From the NCBI RefSeq assembly GCF_007830435.1, contig NZ_VLLC01000029.1, positions 1-41,395 of the forward strand: DNA of 41,395 bases, in the 5' to 3' direction. The notes under the pieces were generated by a model. That model worked only from the letters and a program-made list of their open reading frames with translations, had not been told where the DNA came from and made no database searches. Shown here piece by piece: positions 16,969-25,919 of this stretch; the stretch's first letter is position 1, and each line of letters begins with the position of its first letter. The position numbers and the translations under genes are program-made. This DNA is from Desulfobotulus alkaliphilus (GTDB taxonomy: Bacteria; Desulfobacterota; Desulfobacteria; Desulfobacterales; ASO4-4).

Positions 16969-17757
16969 TTATTCATAGCTGTGTTCGGGACCGGGAAAGG
17001 AGCCTTCCCGAACGGCATCCCCATAGGCCTTAAAGCCCTTGACGGCTTCCCCCTTCAGGTCGGCAAAGAGCTTTGTAAACTTGGGCATATACCCCAGATT
17101 CAGGCCAAGGAGATCATGCATGACAAGAATCTGACCGTCACAATGCACACCCGCCCCGATACCGATGGTGGGAATGGCGATCTCCTCTGTGATCCGCCGG
17201 GCAATGGGTGCAGGAATACCTTCAAGCACCACGGAAAAAGCACCGGCTTCCATTACCCTGTGGGCATCCTCCACCAGCCTTTCCTCATCCCGCTGTATCC
17301 TGTAGCCTCCCATGGCATGGACACTCTGGGGTGTAAGTCCGATGTGGGCCTGAACGGGTATTCCCGCATCCACCATGGCCTTGATGGTGGCACAGACACC
17401 GGCCCCTCCTTCCAGCTTCACGGCAGAGGCACCGGCTTCCTTAAGAAAAAGCCCTGCGTTACGCACAGCCTCTCCAATGTCCGCCTGATAGGACAGAAAG
17501 GGCATGTCTCCCACCACAAGGGCCCTTTCTGCTGCCCGGCTCACCATGCGGGTATGGTAAAGCATCTCTTCCATGGTAACGGGAAGGGTTGTTTTCTGCC
17601 CCTGAACCACCATGGCCAGAGAATCTCCCACAAGAATGATGTCCACTCCGGACGCATCCGCCAGACGGGCAAAGGGATAGTCATAGGCCGTAACCGCAAC
17701 AATTTTTTCTCCCTGAGTCTTCATTTTCAGCAGGTGTCTGGTGCTTACCGGTGCCAT
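16969..17757 (-). CDS. panB: 3-methyl-2-oxobutanoate hydroxymethyltransferase
   Basis: A 262-residue enzyme of pantothenate and coenzyme A synthesis: it adds a hydroxymethyl group from methylene-tetrahydrofolate to 2-oxoisovalerate, giving ketopantoate. Diagnostic stretches are [31 protein letters not shown] (metal-binding Asp), [31 protein letters not shown] and SVVLEGIPA (with the catalytic Glu), and [21 protein letters not shown]. Length is normal. AAGGAG lies 6 nt before the ATG. It is alone: panC and panD are not in the window. The precursor 2-oxoisovalerate belongs to the branched-chain pathway, of which leuB is 17 kb away. Confidence 0.97.
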   Translation of the reverse strand: MAPVSTRHLLKMKTQGEKIVAVTAYDYPFARLADASGVDIILVGDSLAMVVQGQKTTLPVTMEEMLYHTRMVSRAAERALVVGDMPFLSYQADIGEAVRNAGLFLKEAGASAVKLEGGAGVCATIKAMVDAGIPVQAHIGLTPQSVHAMGGYRIQRDEERLVEDAHRVMEAGAFSVVLEGIPAPIARRITEEIAIPTIGIGAGVHCDGQILVMHDLLGLNLGYMPKFTKLFADLKGEAVKGFKAYGDAVREGSFPGPEHSYE

Positions 17758-17993
17758 TTCTTTCTCCTTCGTTTTTTTAACTGCTTCTTTAAGATCTGAA
17801 ACCCTGTTTTCCTGTGCCTATCTCCGCTGGCCGCCCCTGTCAAGGCAAGAAAAGTCCAAAGGCAAAGACTGGGGATTTATCGGAATCCGGTTGACGCTTT
17901 CGGGGGCCTGCGATAAGAAAAAAAGGTTAAGGCTTTTTTTATTTATGTTTTACCCCTTTTTTCGGGGATGCGGATTGTTAAGGATGGGAGTCC

Positions 17994-19283
17994 ATGATTC
18001 AACTGATTCGAGGTTTTAAAGATATTCTTCAACCCGAGGCCAGCCTCTGGCAGCACATTGAAAATGAAGCCCGCAGGCTTTTTGAAAGCCACGGCTACCG
18101 GGAAATTCGCCTGCCCATCCTGGAAAAAACAGAGCTTTTTGCCCGCAGCATCGGTGAAACCACAGATATTGTGGAAAAAGAAATGTACACCTTTGCAGAC
18201 CGGAGCGGCGATCATCTTACCCTGAGACCGGAAGCCACCGCTTCTGTGGTCAGGGCCTATATCCAGCACAAGCTCTCTGGCACAGAGCCCATCAGAAAAC
18301 TCTATACCATCGGTCCCATGTTCCGGAGGGAAAGGCCCCAGAAAGGCCGCTACCGTCAGTTTTATCAGATTGATGCGGAAGTTTTCGGCATCAGCTCACC
18401 CTATGCCGATGCACAGATGATTCTCATGCTGGCAAAGCTCATGGAACGCTTAGGCGTCACGGGCATATCGGCCCATATCAATTCTCTGGGCTGCCCTGAG
18501 TGCAGACCCCTTTACAGGGAAAACCTGAAAGCCTTTATCCATCAGCATACGGAAGAACTCTGTGAAGACTGCCTGCGCCGCAAAGATAAAAACCCCTTAA
18601 GGGTACTGGACTGCAAAAATGAATCCTGCAGAAAAGCCATGACAGAGGCCCCTGAACTGCTGGATCAGCTCTGCACGGCCTGTGCGGACCATTTTGCTCT
18701 GGTACGCAGGGAACTGGACCGGAGAAATCTTGACTATAAGATCAACAAACGTCTGGTCCGGGGCCTGGATTACTATACCCGTACGGCCTTTGAACTGCAG
18801 ACGGACATGCTGGGAGCCCAGAGTGCCGTTGCCGGTGGCGGCCGCTATGACGGCCTTGTAAAAACCCTGGGGGGTCCGGACATACCGGCCATCGGTTTTG
18901 CCATCGGTTTTGACCGTCTGGTTGAAGTCATTACACAGGCAAAGCCCCCGGAGACCCCGGCACCCTCGGTTTTTTTCATCCCCTTAGGAGAGAGTGCCAT
19001 GGAAAAGGCCTTTGATTTCTGCCTGCAACTGGCGGAAAAAAGCATTGAGGCCGATACGGACTATTCGGGAAGAAGCCTCAAGGCCCTGATGAAACGGGCA
19101 GACAGACTGGCGGCCCCCTTTGTGGTCATCATGGGAGACAGTGAGCTTCAAGCCGGTGAGGTCAGCCTTAAAAACATGGCCACGGGAGAACAGCGCCCCG
19201 TTCCCCTGGACAGTCTTGTGGAAATTCTGAGCCTTGAAATATCAGGGCAAGAAGCTCCCGAATCCGGCACTCAAGATCCTTGA
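17994..19283 (+). CDS. hisS: Histidyl-tRNA synthetase with an element-encoded C-terminus
   Basis: A 429-residue class II synthetase that charges tRNA-His. Motif 2 is seen as PMFRRERPQKGRYRQFYQID. The His-specific motif is LVRGLDYYTRTAFE, and motif 3 is IGFAIGFDRLVE, after GGGRYDGLV. The C-terminal anticodon domain is present from about 325. From residue 418 (position 19245) the frame runs into palindromic element copy 4, so the last 12 residues, GQEAPESGTQDP, are encoded by the element and the stop at 19281 lies inside it. Total length is normal, so the enzyme should work. AAGGA lies 9 nt before the ATG. aspS follows. Confidence 0.97.
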   Translation: MIQLIRGFKDILQPEASLWQHIENEARRLFESHGYREIRLPILEKTELFARSIGETTDIVEKEMYTFADRSGDHLTLRPEATASVVRAYIQHKLSGTEPIRKLYTIGPMFRRERPQKGRYRQFYQIDAEVFGISSPYADAQMILMLAKLMERLGVTGISAHINSLGCPECRPLYRENLKAFIHQHTEELCEDCLRRKDKNPLRVLDCKNESCRKAMTEAPELLDQLCTACADHFALVRRELDRRNLDYKINKRLVRGLDYYTRTAFELQTDMLGAQSAVAGGGRYDGLVKTLGGPDIPAIGFAIGFDRLVEVITQAKPPETPAPSVFFIPLGESAMEKAFDFCLQLAEKSIEADTDYSGRSLKALMKRADRLAAPFVVIMGDSELQAGEVSLKNMATGEQRPVPLDSLVEILSLEISGQEAPESGTQDP

Positions 19284-19419
19284 AGCATTTTTGCTCCCGT
19301 AAAGGGCTTGAGTTTTTCAGATTGAGTGCCGGATTGCGTCACGAACAAATGGTCCGGTTGTCTATGCATCTGATTATAGGCATTCGATTTACCATAGGAA
19401 AATTGTGCTGAATAATTAC
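19243..19419 (+). mobile_element. Palindromic MITE-like element, copy 4, left part missing
   Basis: It begins inside hisS at CAGGGCAAGAAGCTC, which in copies 2 and 3 is the far side of the central hairpin. It then has a 69-bp module (19264-19332), the frame motif ATTGCGTCAC (19333-19342) and the right end GTGCTGAATAATTAC (19405-19419). The left end, left arm and most of the hairpin are gone, probably in a deletion that also took the old hisS end. No target duplication can be tested. Confidence 0.85.
19264..19332. repeat. Nested palindromic module in copy 4
   Basis: CCGGCACTCAAG at the left and ATTGAGTGCCGG at the right (one change from the perfect inverse). The middle matches the right-hand module of copy 2 (11209-11276). 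The first part is translated as the end of HisS. Confidence 0.85.
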
Positions 19420-19468
19420 ACAGATCCTTCAATTATTATTTCAGATCATTCATCAAGGAGAATTTTTC

Positions 19469-21262
19469 GTGCCTGATATACTCGGTAACATGCGAAGAAC
19501 CCACCACCTCGGAGCCCTCAGCAGCAGCGATGCAGGTACCGTCGTTACCCTCATGGGCTGGGTACAGCGCAGAAGGGACCATGGCGGCGTTATTTTTGTG
19601 GATTTAAGGGACAGGGAAGGAATCACTCAGGTGGTCTTCAACCCGGAACGCAGTCCTGAGGTCCATGCCAAGGCCCATGGCATACGCTCGGAATATGTTC
19701 TGGCCATCCGGGGCCTTGTGGTGGAAAGACCCGAAGGCATGGCAAACCCCGACCTTAAGACCGGCAGCATTGAGGTCATGGCCGATGAGCTGCGTATCCT
19801 GAACACCGCTGCCACACCACCCTTTCTCATTGAAGAGGACGCGGATGTTTCCGAAACCATCCGGCTGCAGAACCGTCATCTGGACCTGAGAAGGCCCAAC
19901 CTTCAGAAAAATATCATCCTGCGCCATAAAACCGGACAGGCCATCAGAAATTTCCTGAACAATCAGGGATTTTTGGACATAGAAACCCCCTTCCTCACCC
20001 GCAGCACGCCCGAGGGTGCCAGGGACTATCTGGTACCCAGCCGGGTAAACACAGGACATTTTTATGCCCTTCCCCAGAGTCCCCAGCTTTTTAAACAGCT
20101 CCTCATGATTTCCGGTTTTGACCGTTATTACCAGATTGTCAAATGCTTCCGGGACGAAGACCTGCGTGCAGACCGCCAGCCCGAATTCACCCAGATTGAC
20201 CTTGAAATGAGTTTTGTCGGCGAAGAGGATGTCATGGCCGTGGGCGAGGGCCTTGTGTCCGCCGTATTTAAAGAGGTACTGGGCATGGAAATCCAGACAC
20301 CCTTTGAACGCATGGACTACGACACGGCCGTGGGACGCTATGGCCTTGATAAACCCGACCTGCGCTTTGGCCTTGAGCTGGTGGACCTCACGGAAATGAT
20401 GAAGACCGTGGGTTTCAAGGTCTTTGCCGATGTGGCTTCCAAAGGCGGCATGATCAAAGCCATCAATGCCAAGGGCTGTGCGGATTTCAGCCGCAAGGAA
20501 ATTGATGACTTTACCCGCTTTGTGGGGATCTACAGGGCAAAGGGGCTGGCATGGATCAAGGTGAAGGAAGACGGGGAATGGCAGTCTCCCATAGCCAAAT
20601 TCTTCAGCGATGATGAAAAGGCTGAAATGGTCCGCATCCTCAACATGGAAAAGGATGATATCCTCTTTTTTGTGGCGGACACCCCTTCTGTGGTCAATGA
20701 AGCCTTAGGCAACCTCCGCAACCATCTGGCTGAAAAACTGGGCCTTGTGGACAAAGGCTCCTTCCGTTTTGTCTGGGTCACCCGTTTTCCCATGTTTGAA
20801 TACGATGAAACGGAAAAACGCCTTGTGGCCCTGCACCACCCCTTCACAGCCCCCGAGGAGGAGGATTTTGCAAAGCTTGATACCGAACCCCTTGCAACCA
20901 AATCCCGGGCCTATGACCTGGTGCTGAACGGCAATGAAATCGGTGGCGGCTCCATCCGCATCCACCAGCCTGAAATGCAGCAGAAAATCTTTGATGTACT
21001 GGGCCTTTCCCGTGAGGACTACGAAGACAAGTTCGGCTTCCTTGTGGATGCCCTGAACTCCGGTGCCCCCCCCCATGGAGGCATGGCCTTTGGCTTTGAC
21101 CGCCTGATCATGCTTCTCACCGGCCAGACCTCCATCCGGGATGTCATCGCCTTCCCCAAAACCCAGAAAGCCGCCTGCCTGCTCACGGGAGCCCCCAGCA
21201 CAGCGGCACCGGCCCAGCTTCAGGAGCTTGGGGTCCGGGTTGAAACCGAGCCATTGGGATAA
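19469..21262 (+). CDS. aspS: Aspartyl-tRNA synthetase
   Basis: A 597-residue class IIb synthetase of the bacterial type. The N-terminal OB-fold anticodon domain is at 1-110 ([20 protein letters not shown]). Motif 2 is [20 protein letters not shown], the bacterial insertion domain lies at about 290-430, and motif 3 is in [16 protein letters not shown]. Length matches bacterial AspRS. The start is GTG at 19469 with AAGGAG 8 nt upstream. Whether it charges tRNA-Asp only or also tRNA-Asn cannot be told here. It begins 50 nt after element copy 4, so hisS and aspS may be co-transcribed through the element. Confidence 0.97.
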   Translation: MPDILGNMRRTHHLGALSSSDAGTVVTLMGWVQRRRDHGGVIFVDLRDREGITQVVFNPERSPEVHAKAHGIRSEYVLAIRGLVVERPEGMANPDLKTGSIEVMADELRILNTAATPPFLIEEDADVSETIRLQNRHLDLRRPNLQKNIILRHKTGQAIRNFLNNQGFLDIETPFLTRSTPEGARDYLVPSRVNTGHFYALPQSPQLFKQLLMISGFDRYYQIVKCFRDEDLRADRQPEFTQIDLEMSFVGEEDVMAVGEGLVSAVFKEVLGMEIQTPFERMDYDTAVGRYGLDKPDLRFGLELVDLTEMMKTVGFKVFADVASKGGMIKAINAKGCADFSRKEIDDFTRFVGIYRAKGLAWIKVKEDGEWQSPIAKFFSDDEKAEMVRILNMEKDDILFFVADTPSVVNEALGNLRNHLAEKLGLVDKGSFRFVWVTRFPMFEYDETEKRLVALHHPFTAPEEEDFAKLDTEPLATKSRAYDLVLNGNEIGGGSIRIHQPEMQQKIFDVLGLSREDYEDKFGFLVDALNSGAPPHGGMAFGFDRLIMLLTGQTSIRDVIAFPKTQKAACLLTGAPSTAAPAQLQELGVRVETEPLG

Positions 21263-21287
21263 AAATAAAAAGCCCGAGGAGGACTGC

Positions 21288-21962
21288 ATGTACATCGGCC
21301 GCATCATGCGCACAAATCTTGTCACGGTTCCACCGGAAATGCCCCTTGCCGAAGCAAGGGAACTCATTGACCAGAAAGGGATTGAACACCTTCTGGTGGT
21401 GAACAGGGAAGAAAAACTGGTGGGTGTGGTTTCAGACAGGGACATCCGCCAGAACTGGGCCTCTTCTGCCACGACCCTTTCCAGCCATGAGCTGAACTAC
21501 CTGCTCAGTAAGGTGACCATGGCCATGATCATGCGCAAAAAAATCGTAACGGTCACGCCGGATACCACCATCGAGCGTGCCGCCATGATCATACAGGAAA
21601 AACGCATCGGCTCCCTGCCTGTCATGGAAAATGACAGACTGGTGGGCATTATCACCCGTACCGATGTCCTGAAAGTACTGCTGGATGCCATCGGCATTGC
21701 CGAAGGTTCCGTTCGCTTTCAGGTGCTGATCCGGGATCGTCTGGGGGCCCTTGCGGAAATTGCCCGCATCCTGTCTTCGGAAAGCATCAATATCCAAAGC
21801 CTTATCTCCTGGCCCGTGGAAGAACATCCCGGTGTGTTTCAGCTGGTGATGCGGGTGGCTGCAAGGGATCTGGATCCGGCGGTAAAAAGCCTTGAATCCG
21901 GAGGCTTTTCCGTACTTACACGTCATGTAAAAGACCTGACGCCCTATCTTCCGACTACCTGA
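21288..21962 (+). CDS. CBS-pair and ACT domain regulator (AcuB-like)
   Basis: A 224-residue soluble protein with two CBS domains (about 1-60 and 72-135) and an ACT domain (about 143-215). The CBS pair is seen in MRTNLVTVPPEMPLAEAREL, LVGVVSDRDIR, TPDTTIERAAMIIQEKRIG and LVGIITRTDVLKVLL. The ACT part starts FQVLIRDRLGALAEIARILS. CBS pairs bind adenine nucleotides, ACT domains bind amino acids, so this is a likely energy- or amino-acid-sensing regulator; the target is unknown. A longer frame opens at 21141 inside aspS, but GAGGAGG lies just before the ATG at 21288, and only 25 nt separate it from aspS. Confidence 0.85.
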   Translation: MYIGRIMRTNLVTVPPEMPLAEARELIDQKGIEHLLVVNREEKLVGVVSDRDIRQNWASSATTLSSHELNYLLSKVTMAMIMRKKIVTVTPDTTIERAAMIIQEKRIGSLPVMENDRLVGIITRTDVLKVLLDAIGIAEGSVRFQVLIRDRLGALAEIARILSSESINIQSLISWPVEEHPGVFQLVMRVAARDLDPAVKSLESGGFSVLTRHVKDLTPYLPTT

Positions 21963-21998
21963 TTTCCTGCCCTGTGCCTGCGGCCTGTTTCCGGGCCA

Positions 21999-22062
21999 CA
22001 GCATAAATATCAATCCATGACCTGCCAAAGGAATCCCTGGCAGGCTGTGGATTTTTATGCTG
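21999..22062 (+). promoter_or_regulatory. Two-level hairpin ahead of the antiporter gene
   Basis: An inner stem CCTGCCA (22021-22027) with TGGCAGG (22038-22044) is enclosed by CAGCATAAA (21999-22007) plus AATCCA (22012-22017), pairing with TGGATTTTTATGCTG (22048-22062). It ends 29 nt before the antiporter ATG and lies 37 nt after the CBS-ACT stop. It could be a terminator for the upstream gene or a structured leader. It does not show the conserved loops of the yybP-ykoY manganese riboswitch. Confidence 0.5.
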
Positions 22063-22091
22063 CCTTATGATTTTTCCCTGAAGGATGTATC

Positions 22092-23069
22092 ATGGTCTAT
22101 CTGCAACTGGTCATCGGTCTGGCACTGCTCCTCAAGGGGGCCGACCTCCTTGTCAATGGCGCCATCAGCATTGCCCGCCGTTTTCAGATTCCCAGCATTG
22201 TCATCGGCCTGACCATTGTTGCTCTGGGCACATCCCTGCCTGAACTTTTTGTCAATATCTACGCCAGTATCACGGACAACTCCGGCATTGCCGTAGGCAA
22301 TGTGCTGGGCAGCAACATCGCCAACACCCTTCTGGTTCTGGGACTGGCTGGGGCCATTTCTCCTCTGGGAGTGCAGAAGGGCACGGTCTGGGCAGAAATC
22401 CCCCTAAGCCTTCTCGCCGGTATCATGCTGGCCGTTGCCGTAAACGATGTCTTTTTTGACGGTGCCCTTCGCAATGAGCTGACCCGTACCGACGGCCTTG
22501 CCTTTCTGGGATTCTTTCTCATTTTCTCCTATTATTCCTTCAACCTTTCCCAGAGCAAGGGAAACGACCGCCCGTTGGAACCGCCTGCCGAAGCCTTTTA
22601 CGGACCCTTCAAATCCTGGGTGTATATCATTGCAGGGATGGTGGGGCTGGGGCTGGGGGGAGACTGGATTGTAGACGCTGCAGTCATCATTGCAGAAAAC
22701 TTCAATGTTGCAGAGGATATCATCGGCCTGACCATTGTGGCCATCGGCACATCCCTTCCAGAACTGGCCACCTCTGCGTTAGCCGCCTGGCGTGGCAATG
22801 CCGCCATTGCCGTGGGCAATGTGGTGGGTTCCAACATCTTCAACATCTTTTTTGTCTTAGGCATCAGCGCATCCATCAAAGCCCTTCCCTTTTCCATGCA
22901 CAACAATATGGATATTGCCGTTGTCATTCTCTCCAATATCCTGCTCTTTATTTTCATGTTCACAGGCAGACGACGTTCCATAGACCGGGGAGAAGGAATC
23001 TTCATGCTTTTCCTGTATACTGCTTATATCGCCAGCCTTTTTATGCGCAACGGCAGTTTTACTTCCTGA
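22092..23069 (+). CDS. Calcium/sodium antiporter (CaCA family)
   Basis: A 325-residue inner-membrane protein with about ten membrane segments in two inverted halves. Each half has the alpha-repeat core: VALGTSLPELFVNIYASITD then GNVLGSNIANTLLVLG, and VAIGTSLPELATSALA then GNVVGSNIFNIFFVLG. These Glu-containing repeats bind Ca2+ and Na+ in the YrbG/NCX_Mj group. It probably exports Ca2+ using the sodium gradient. AAGGA lies 7 nt before the ATG. A structured hairpin sits in the leader. Confidence 0.93.
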   Translation: MVYLQLVIGLALLLKGADLLVNGAISIARRFQIPSIVIGLTIVALGTSLPELFVNIYASITDNSGIAVGNVLGSNIANTLLVLGLAGAISPLGVQKGTVWAEIPLSLLAGIMLAVAVNDVFFDGALRNELTRTDGLAFLGFFLIFSYYSFNLSQSKGNDRPLEPPAEAFYGPFKSWVYIIAGMVGLGLGGDWIVDAAVIIAENFNVAEDIIGLTIVAIGTSLPELATSALAAWRGNAAIAVGNVVGSNIFNIFFVLGISASIKALPFSMHNNMDIAVVILSNILLFIFMFTGRRRSIDRGEGIFMLFLYTAYIASLFMRNGSFTS

Positions 23070-23201
23070 AAACAAGGCATGAATTTTAAAAAAAGATGGC
23101 AAGACGGGATGGATACACAGACAAAACAAAAAAATTAGGCTTTAAAAAACAAGCCCATGCAAAGGGGCGGATAAAAAAAACATATTTTAACCTTTTTTTA
23201 A

Positions 23202-23230
23202 TTGACAGAGAGAAACGAAACCCGTATAAG
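23202..23230 (+). promoter_or_regulatory. Promoter of tRNA-Asn
   Basis: TTGACA (23202-23207), a 17-nt spacer and TATAAG (23225-23230), 36 nt before the mature tRNA end. It is close to the sigma70 consensus, as expected for a tRNA gene. Confidence 0.8.
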
Positions 23231-23265
23231 TTGCCTCGTTCTACCGCAAGGTGGAACCCAGATGC

Positions 23266-23341
23266 TCCCCAGTAGCTCAGTCGGCAGAGCAAGTGGCTGT
23301 TAACCACTGGGTCCGCGGTTCAAGTCCGTGCTGGGGAGCCA
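23266..23341 (+). tRNA. tRNA-Asn (anticodon GTT)
   Basis: A 76-nt cloverleaf with encoded CCA. The acceptor arms TCCCCAG and CTGGGGA pair, followed by G and CCA. The D-arm is AGCTCAGTCGGCAGAGC. The anticodon stem AGTGG/CCACT holds the loop CTGTTAA with GTT at 23299-23301. The T-arm has GGTTCAAGTCC. It stands alone with its own promoter and two hairpins downstream. Confidence 0.96.
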
Positions 23342-23352
23342 CTCGATAATCC

Positions 23353-23385
23353 CTGCACACCTTAAAACGTGTGCAGTTGGTTTTT
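23353..23385 (+). terminator. Terminator after tRNA-Asn
   Basis: CTGCACAC (23353-23360) and GTGTGCAG (23369-23376) form an 8-bp stem, then TTGGTTTTT. It starts 12 nt after the tRNA. Confidence 0.75.
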
Positions 23386-23390
23386 ATACG

Positions 23391-23421
23391 CTCCCTGTCG
23401 GTTTTCCGGCAGGGAGTTTTT
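23391..23421 (+). terminator. Second terminator after tRNA-Asn
   Basis: CTCCCTGTCGG (23391-23401) pairs with CCGGCAGGGAG (23406-23416) around a TTTT loop, with one G-T pair, followed by five T. It backs up the first hairpin 6 nt upstream. The 260 nt that follow, up to the kinase, show no gene. Confidence 0.8.
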
Positions 23422-23683
23422 GATTTAGGATACAAGAGCATTGACATGCCACCTTCCCCCGTCCGCCTTCCCGCCCCCTGTTCCTTTGGCTTTTTCAAAA
23501 AGATCTTGCCCTGCATACCCCAAACAGGTTATTTTTATAAAAAGTTCTGATGCCCATATAAAAAATGCATTCTTTCCGCAGCGCTGCTGAATGCCCCCCC
23601 TCGACACGCTGAAAAGGACCAGCCCCCAAGCTGAGCCCTGAATCCTGTCTGGTGCCCCAAACCGCATACACAGGAGCTTTCCC

Positions 23684-25906
23684 ATGTCCATCAGAAAAAA
23701 GCCTCTCCATACGACTTCTCTACGGAAAAAACCTTCGGGCTGGTTCAACAGGTCCCTGTATTTTCTTCGGCATAAAAACAAAAAATCCAGCCCCGCCCCC
23801 CATCCATCCCAGCGGAATCAAATCCCGGAAGCCGGGACGGCATTCAGCAAAAATTTTTTCCACCACGCCCCCGTGGGTATCTTCTGTACCACAGCCGAGG
23901 GCAGACCCCTTGAAGTCAATATGGCCATGGCGCAGATGCTGGGTTTTGATCAGCCCGAAGACGTTCTCGATCACTATCTTGATCTGGCATCGGAACTCTA
24001 CCTTCAAACGGCAATGAGGGAAACGCTTCTGCAGATTCTCCTGAAAAAGAGAAAAATCCAGGATTTTGAATTTCAGGCAAAAACCAGAGACGGCAGACAG
24101 ATATGGCTGAACATCAACGCCCGCATGCAAAAACGCAAAGATAAAACCCTTCTTATTGAAGGCTTCTGCACAGAAATTACATCCCGGAAGCATGCGGAAA
24201 AAGCCCTGCACCTCCAGTCCCGCCTGCAGGGACTCCTCATGGAAATTGCAGCCACCTATATCAACCTTCCCCTTGAAAATCTCAATGAAGCCATCCAGAT
24301 CTCCCTTGGGGACATGGCCATTTTTGTTGAAGCGGACCGCTCCTACATCTGCACCTATGATTTCCAGAGTCAGATCTGTACCAACACCCATGAATGGTGT
24401 GCCGAAGGCATAGAGCCACAGATCCATCTTTTGCAGGCAGTTCCCTTTTCTGCCATGGAAGACTGGATAGAAGCCCATACCCAAGGTGCCATCGTACATA
24501 TTCCCGATGTCAGCGCCCTGCCCAGGGGCGGCGCAAGGGATGTGCTGGAACCCCAGGACATCAAAAGCCTGCTGGCCGTCCCCATGATGCACAGGGAAAC
24601 ATGTCTTGGCTTCATCGGATTTGATTCCGTACGCAAACACCACGACTACTCAGACAGGGAACAGAAACTCCTTACCCTTTTTGCCCAGATGCTGGTCAAT
24701 ATCGGCCTAAGAAAACAGGCGGACAAAGAACAGCAGCTGCTGCAGGCCCAGCTCCTGCAGGCCCAGAAAATGGAATCCGTTGGCCGGCTTGCCGGTGGTG
24801 TGGCCCACGACTTCAATAACATGCTCAGCGTCATTCTGGGACACTCGGAGCTGGCTCTGGATGATCTTTCACCAGAAAGTCCCGTACATAACGATCTGCT
24901 GCAGATCCGTCAGGCAGCCCACCGCTCTGCGGATCTGACGCGCCAGCTTCTGGCCTTTGCAAGGAAACAGACGGCCATTCCAAGAATTCTGGATCTGAAC
25001 AAGACCATTTCCGGCATGCTGAAAATGCTGCACCGCCTCATTGGTGAGGATATTCAACTGCACTGGCTTCCCGAAGAAGGCCTGTGGCCCGTCATGATGG
25101 ACCCCGGCCAGATTGATCAGATTCTGGCCAACCTCTGCGTCAATGCCAGAGACGCCATAGACGGTACGGGTGAAATCACCATCCGTACCGGCAAAGGCCT
25201 TTTTGACATGGATCATATCCCGCAGGAAAAGGGGTTTATCCCCGGAGAATACGTGGTGCTGAGCGTCCATGACACCGGCACGGGCATGGGGCCTGAAATC
25301 CTGCGTAACCTTTTTGAACCCTTTTTTACCACCAAGGCGCCGGGTAAAGGCACGGGACTGGGACTGGCTACCATCTACGGGATTGTCAAGCAGAACGGCG
25401 GTTATATAGATGTCCGGAGCAGGCCCTCCGCAGGCACTTCCTTTGCCGTATATCTGCCCCGCTACGAGGGGATGCCCGAAGAAAGCCATCCGGAAGAATC
25501 CCATGTTCCCCCCGGCAGTCCCCACGAAACTATCCTCCTTGCAGAAGACGAACCCGCCATACTTAAAATGAACCAGCGGGTTCTTGAAGGTCTCGGCTAC
25601 ACCGTTGTGGCGGCACCGAACCCCGAAACAGCCCTGAGCCTTGCCAAAGGCCAAAAAATCGATCTCCTCATCACAGACGTTATCATGCCGGACATGAACG
25701 GAAGGGATCTTGCCGACACCCTGAAAAAGATCCACCCTGAACTCAGAACCATTTTCACCTCAGGCTACACAGCGGATGTCATTGACAGACATGGCGTGCT
25801 GAATCCGGGGGTACACTTCATCCAGAAACCCTTTACCCGAAAAATTCTGGGAAACAAGGTCCGGGAGGTGCTGGATGAAACGGCGGCACCCCGCATCCAT
25901 GCATGA
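23684..25906 (+). CDS. Hybrid histidine kinase (PAS-GAF-HisKA-HATPase-REC)
   Basis: A 740-residue soluble sensor kinase with no membrane segment. PAS covers about 52-170 ([20 protein letters not shown]) and GAF about 180-345. HisKA has its phospho-acceptor H375 in [20 protein letters not shown]. The ATPase domain is at 470-595 ([31 protein letters not shown]). A C-terminal receiver has D665 in [13 protein letters not shown] and Lys in IQKPF. The kinase type (AHDFNN) is common in delta-proteobacteria, where such proteins end in a receiver without an output domain, so the phosphate must pass on by another protein. AGGAG precedes the ATG. The next kinase starts 13 nt after the stop, so they form an operon. 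Confidence 0.92.
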   Translation: MSIRKKPLHTTSLRKKPSGWFNRSLYFLRHKNKKSSPAPHPSQRNQIPEAGTAFSKNFFHHAPVGIFCTTAEGRPLEVNMAMAQMLGFDQPEDVLDHYLDLASELYLQTAMRETLLQILLKKRKIQDFEFQAKTRDGRQIWLNINARMQKRKDKTLLIEGFCTEITSRKHAEKALHLQSRLQGLLMEIAATYINLPLENLNEAIQISLGDMAIFVEADRSYICTYDFQSQICTNTHEWCAEGIEPQIHLLQAVPFSAMEDWIEAHTQGAIVHIPDVSALPRGGARDVLEPQDIKSLLAVPMMHRETCLGFIGFDSVRKHHDYSDREQKLLTLFAQMLVNIGLRKQADKEQQLLQAQLLQAQKMESVGRLAGGVAHDFNNMLSVILGHSELALDDLSPESPVHNDLLQIRQAAHRSADLTRQLLAFARKQTAIPRILDLNKTISGMLKMLHRLIGEDIQLHWLPEEGLWPVMMDPGQIDQILANLCVNARDAIDGTGEITIRTGKGLFDMDHIPQEKGFIPGEYVVLSVHDTGTGMGPEILRNLFEPFFTTKAPGKGTGLGLATIYGIVKQNGGYIDVRSRPSAGTSFAVYLPRYEGMPEESHPEESHVPPGSPHETILLAEDEPAILKMNQRVLEGLGYTVVAAPNPETALSLAKGQKIDLLITDVIMPDMNGRDLADTLKKIHPELRTIFTSGYTADVIDRHGVLNPGVHFIQKPFTRKILGNKVREVLDETAAPRIHA

Positions 25907-25919
25907 CGGAGAACCTCGT

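Noticed and set aside
17890-17935. TTGACG and GATAAG upstream of hisS as a promoter
   Set aside because: The spacer is only 15 nt and both boxes are off consensus; I could not support it.
22021-22062. yybP-ykoY manganese riboswitch ahead of the antiporter
   Set aside because: The fold lacks the two conserved loops of that class; only a two-level hairpin is visible.
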